64,000 nt of DNA from Amycolatopsis sp. CA-126428. Lineage in GTDB: Bacteria > Actinomycetota > Actinomycetes > Mycobacteriales > Pseudonocardiaceae. The stretch is from contig NZ_PPHF01000061.1 of NCBI RefSeq assembly GCF_002904335.1, forward strand, positions 1-64,000, read 5' to 3'. The stretch's first letter is position 1, and each line of letters starts with the position of its first letter. The translations under genes were made by a program, and so were the position numbers. A model generated the notes under the pieces. The model was given only the letters and a program-made list of their open reading frames with translations. It was not told where the DNA came from and did not search any database. Positions 63,419 through 64,000 of the stretch are shown here, one piece after another.

Positions 63419-63865
63419 ATGAGACTTCTGCGCCGCACCCTGGTCGCCGTGCTGAGCTTGGCGGCCGTCCTCACGGCCGCGCCGCCCGCCGGGGCGGCCA
63501 CCAACCCCTACACCCCGACCGAAGTCTGCGGTTCCGGCTACCGCATCATCTCGTCGCTGCCGGCCAAGACCGACGGCGGGAGCAAGTGGGGCGGGGTCTA
63601 CCTGCTCTACAAGTCCGGCGGCTACAACTGCGTCGTCACCATCAAGTGGTCGTTCATCGGGGTCGCCACCGACACCTTCGCCGGGCTGAACCGGGACTCC
63701 GAGGACTCGAGCCAGAACATCCACGACCGCGGGAACTTCAAGTACTACGCCGTCGTCCGCGGGTACGCGCCCCAGTGCATCAGCTACGCGGGCTGGGTCG
63801 GCGACAAGACCGGAGACGCCGGCACGACCGCGGTCGCCGTCAGCGGCTGGGGCTGGTGCGACTGA
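63419..63865 (+). CDS. Secreted SapA-like (spore-associated) protein
   Basis: 148 residues. Signal peptide (about 1-27), mature part begins TNPYTPTEVCGSGY, then VYLLYKSGGYNCVVTIK and a C-terminal QCISYAGWV, WGWCD. The four Cys and NPYTPxxVCGSGY match Streptomyces spore-associated protein A, a small spore-surface protein. It lies 17 bp after the previous gene with its own AGGAG site, probably one operon. A role at the cell or spore surface fits. Confidence 0.82.
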   Translation: MRLLRRTLVAVLSLAAVLTAAPPAGAATNPYTPTEVCGSGYRIISSLPAKTDGGSKWGGVYLLYKSGGYNCVVTIKWSFIGVATDTFAGLNRDSEDSSQNIHDRGNFKYYAVVRGYAPQCISYAGWVGDKTGDAGTTAVAVSGWGWCD

Positions 63866-63891
63866 GGCACCAGCCGGGCGGCGGTCGTGGA

Positions 63892-64000
63892 TCAGTGCGG
63901 GCGGCCCGGAATGTGCGGCGGGACGGGGATGTTCCGGAGTGGCGGTACCTCGATCCGGTGTCCCGGTGAAGGCGGCCCGGGCCTGGCGTCCTGGGCGGGA
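63892..64000 (-). CDS. Possible 3' end of a leftward gene, cut by the window
   Basis: An open minus-strand frame without start inside the window runs to TGA at 63894-63892. It reads Pro/His/Arg-rich (RIEVPPLRNIPVPPH), which could be a protein tail. Only 35 codons are visible and the composition is what GC-rich noise can give, so it is weakly supported. Confidence 0.25.
   Translation of the reverse strand, partial: PAQDARPGPPSPGHRIEVPPLRNIPVPPHIPGRPH

Overview
The window is GC-rich (roughly 70% or more) actinobacterial chromosome. Dense overlapping gene starts (GTGA/ATGA couplings), many GTG starts, twin-arginine and lipoprotein signals, several ricin-lectin-tailed secreted enzymes, an ECF42-type sigma factor and a RskA-type anti-sigma factor all point to a filamentous actinomycete. 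Gene content and style look most like Amycolatopsis or a close relative in the Pseudonocardiales; that genus is an inference from memory of families, not a database result. No rRNA, tRNA, CRISPR array or intact transposon was recognised.

Left part (1-7.5 kb): a cell-envelope group with a fasciclin-type lipoprotein (cut by the window edge), a membrane-anchored YedY/sulfite-oxidase-like molybdopterin oxidoreductase, a RskA-like anti-sigma factor, a Gly/Ser/Asn/Thr repeat protein cotranscribed with a Pro/Val-rich membrane protein, and a Tat-exported ferritin-like protein. Four promoters here share CCAAT(A/C)-N16/17-(C/G)CGAA(C/T), close to the published mycobacterial SigK promoter, so this looks like one ECF sigma regulon whose sigma gene lies outside the window.

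7.5-24 kb: a TetX-like flavin monooxygenase with a divergent TetR gene; a translationally coupled five-gene aromatic meta-cleavage operon with its own divergent TetR gene and matching palindromes; a decayed Rieske/ThDP-enzyme gene beside a 30-bp inverted repeat; a helicase-associated/WYL-like protein; a frameshifted unknown; a CHAP hydrolase; a histone-fold DUF1931 protein; and a secreted GH3 beta-glucosidase. 24-37 kb: a large secreted subtilase with a TrmB/LuxR regulator, MarR/methyltransferase, GNAT and amidase genes, an ECF42 sigma factor with its DGPF partner, a DUF998 membrane protein and a P450/AraC pair. The sigma factor carries an in-frame C-terminal tyrosine-recombinase-like fold that has lost most catalytic residues, the most unusual gene of the window.

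37-60 kb: a plant-polysaccharide island: GH36 alpha-galactosidase plus ROK regulator, GH26 mannanase plus LacI, GH2 beta-mannosidase with a LacI-like protein lacking its DNA-binding domain, a Dpp/Opp-type ABC importer, a second ROK regulator, an AGE-family epimerase, a CE1-like esterase and a GH43 arabinanase. Together they would cut galactomannan outside the cell, import oligosaccharides, release mannose and isomerise it. Two DNA signals tie the island together: CebR-like operators near four CAZyme or esterase genes, and near-identical promoters carrying GACTTA-type words around the importer cluster. Three secreted esterase genes in the island (GDSL-ricin, cutinase/PETase-like-ricin, SGNH acetylesterase-like) are broken by deletions and frameshifts, so accessory ester-cleaving capacity has been lost.

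Right end (60-64 kb): an ABM-like/alpha-beta hydrolase fusion coupled to a MarR gene, a HIT hydrolase, and two small secreted proteins, one resembling spore-associated protein A.
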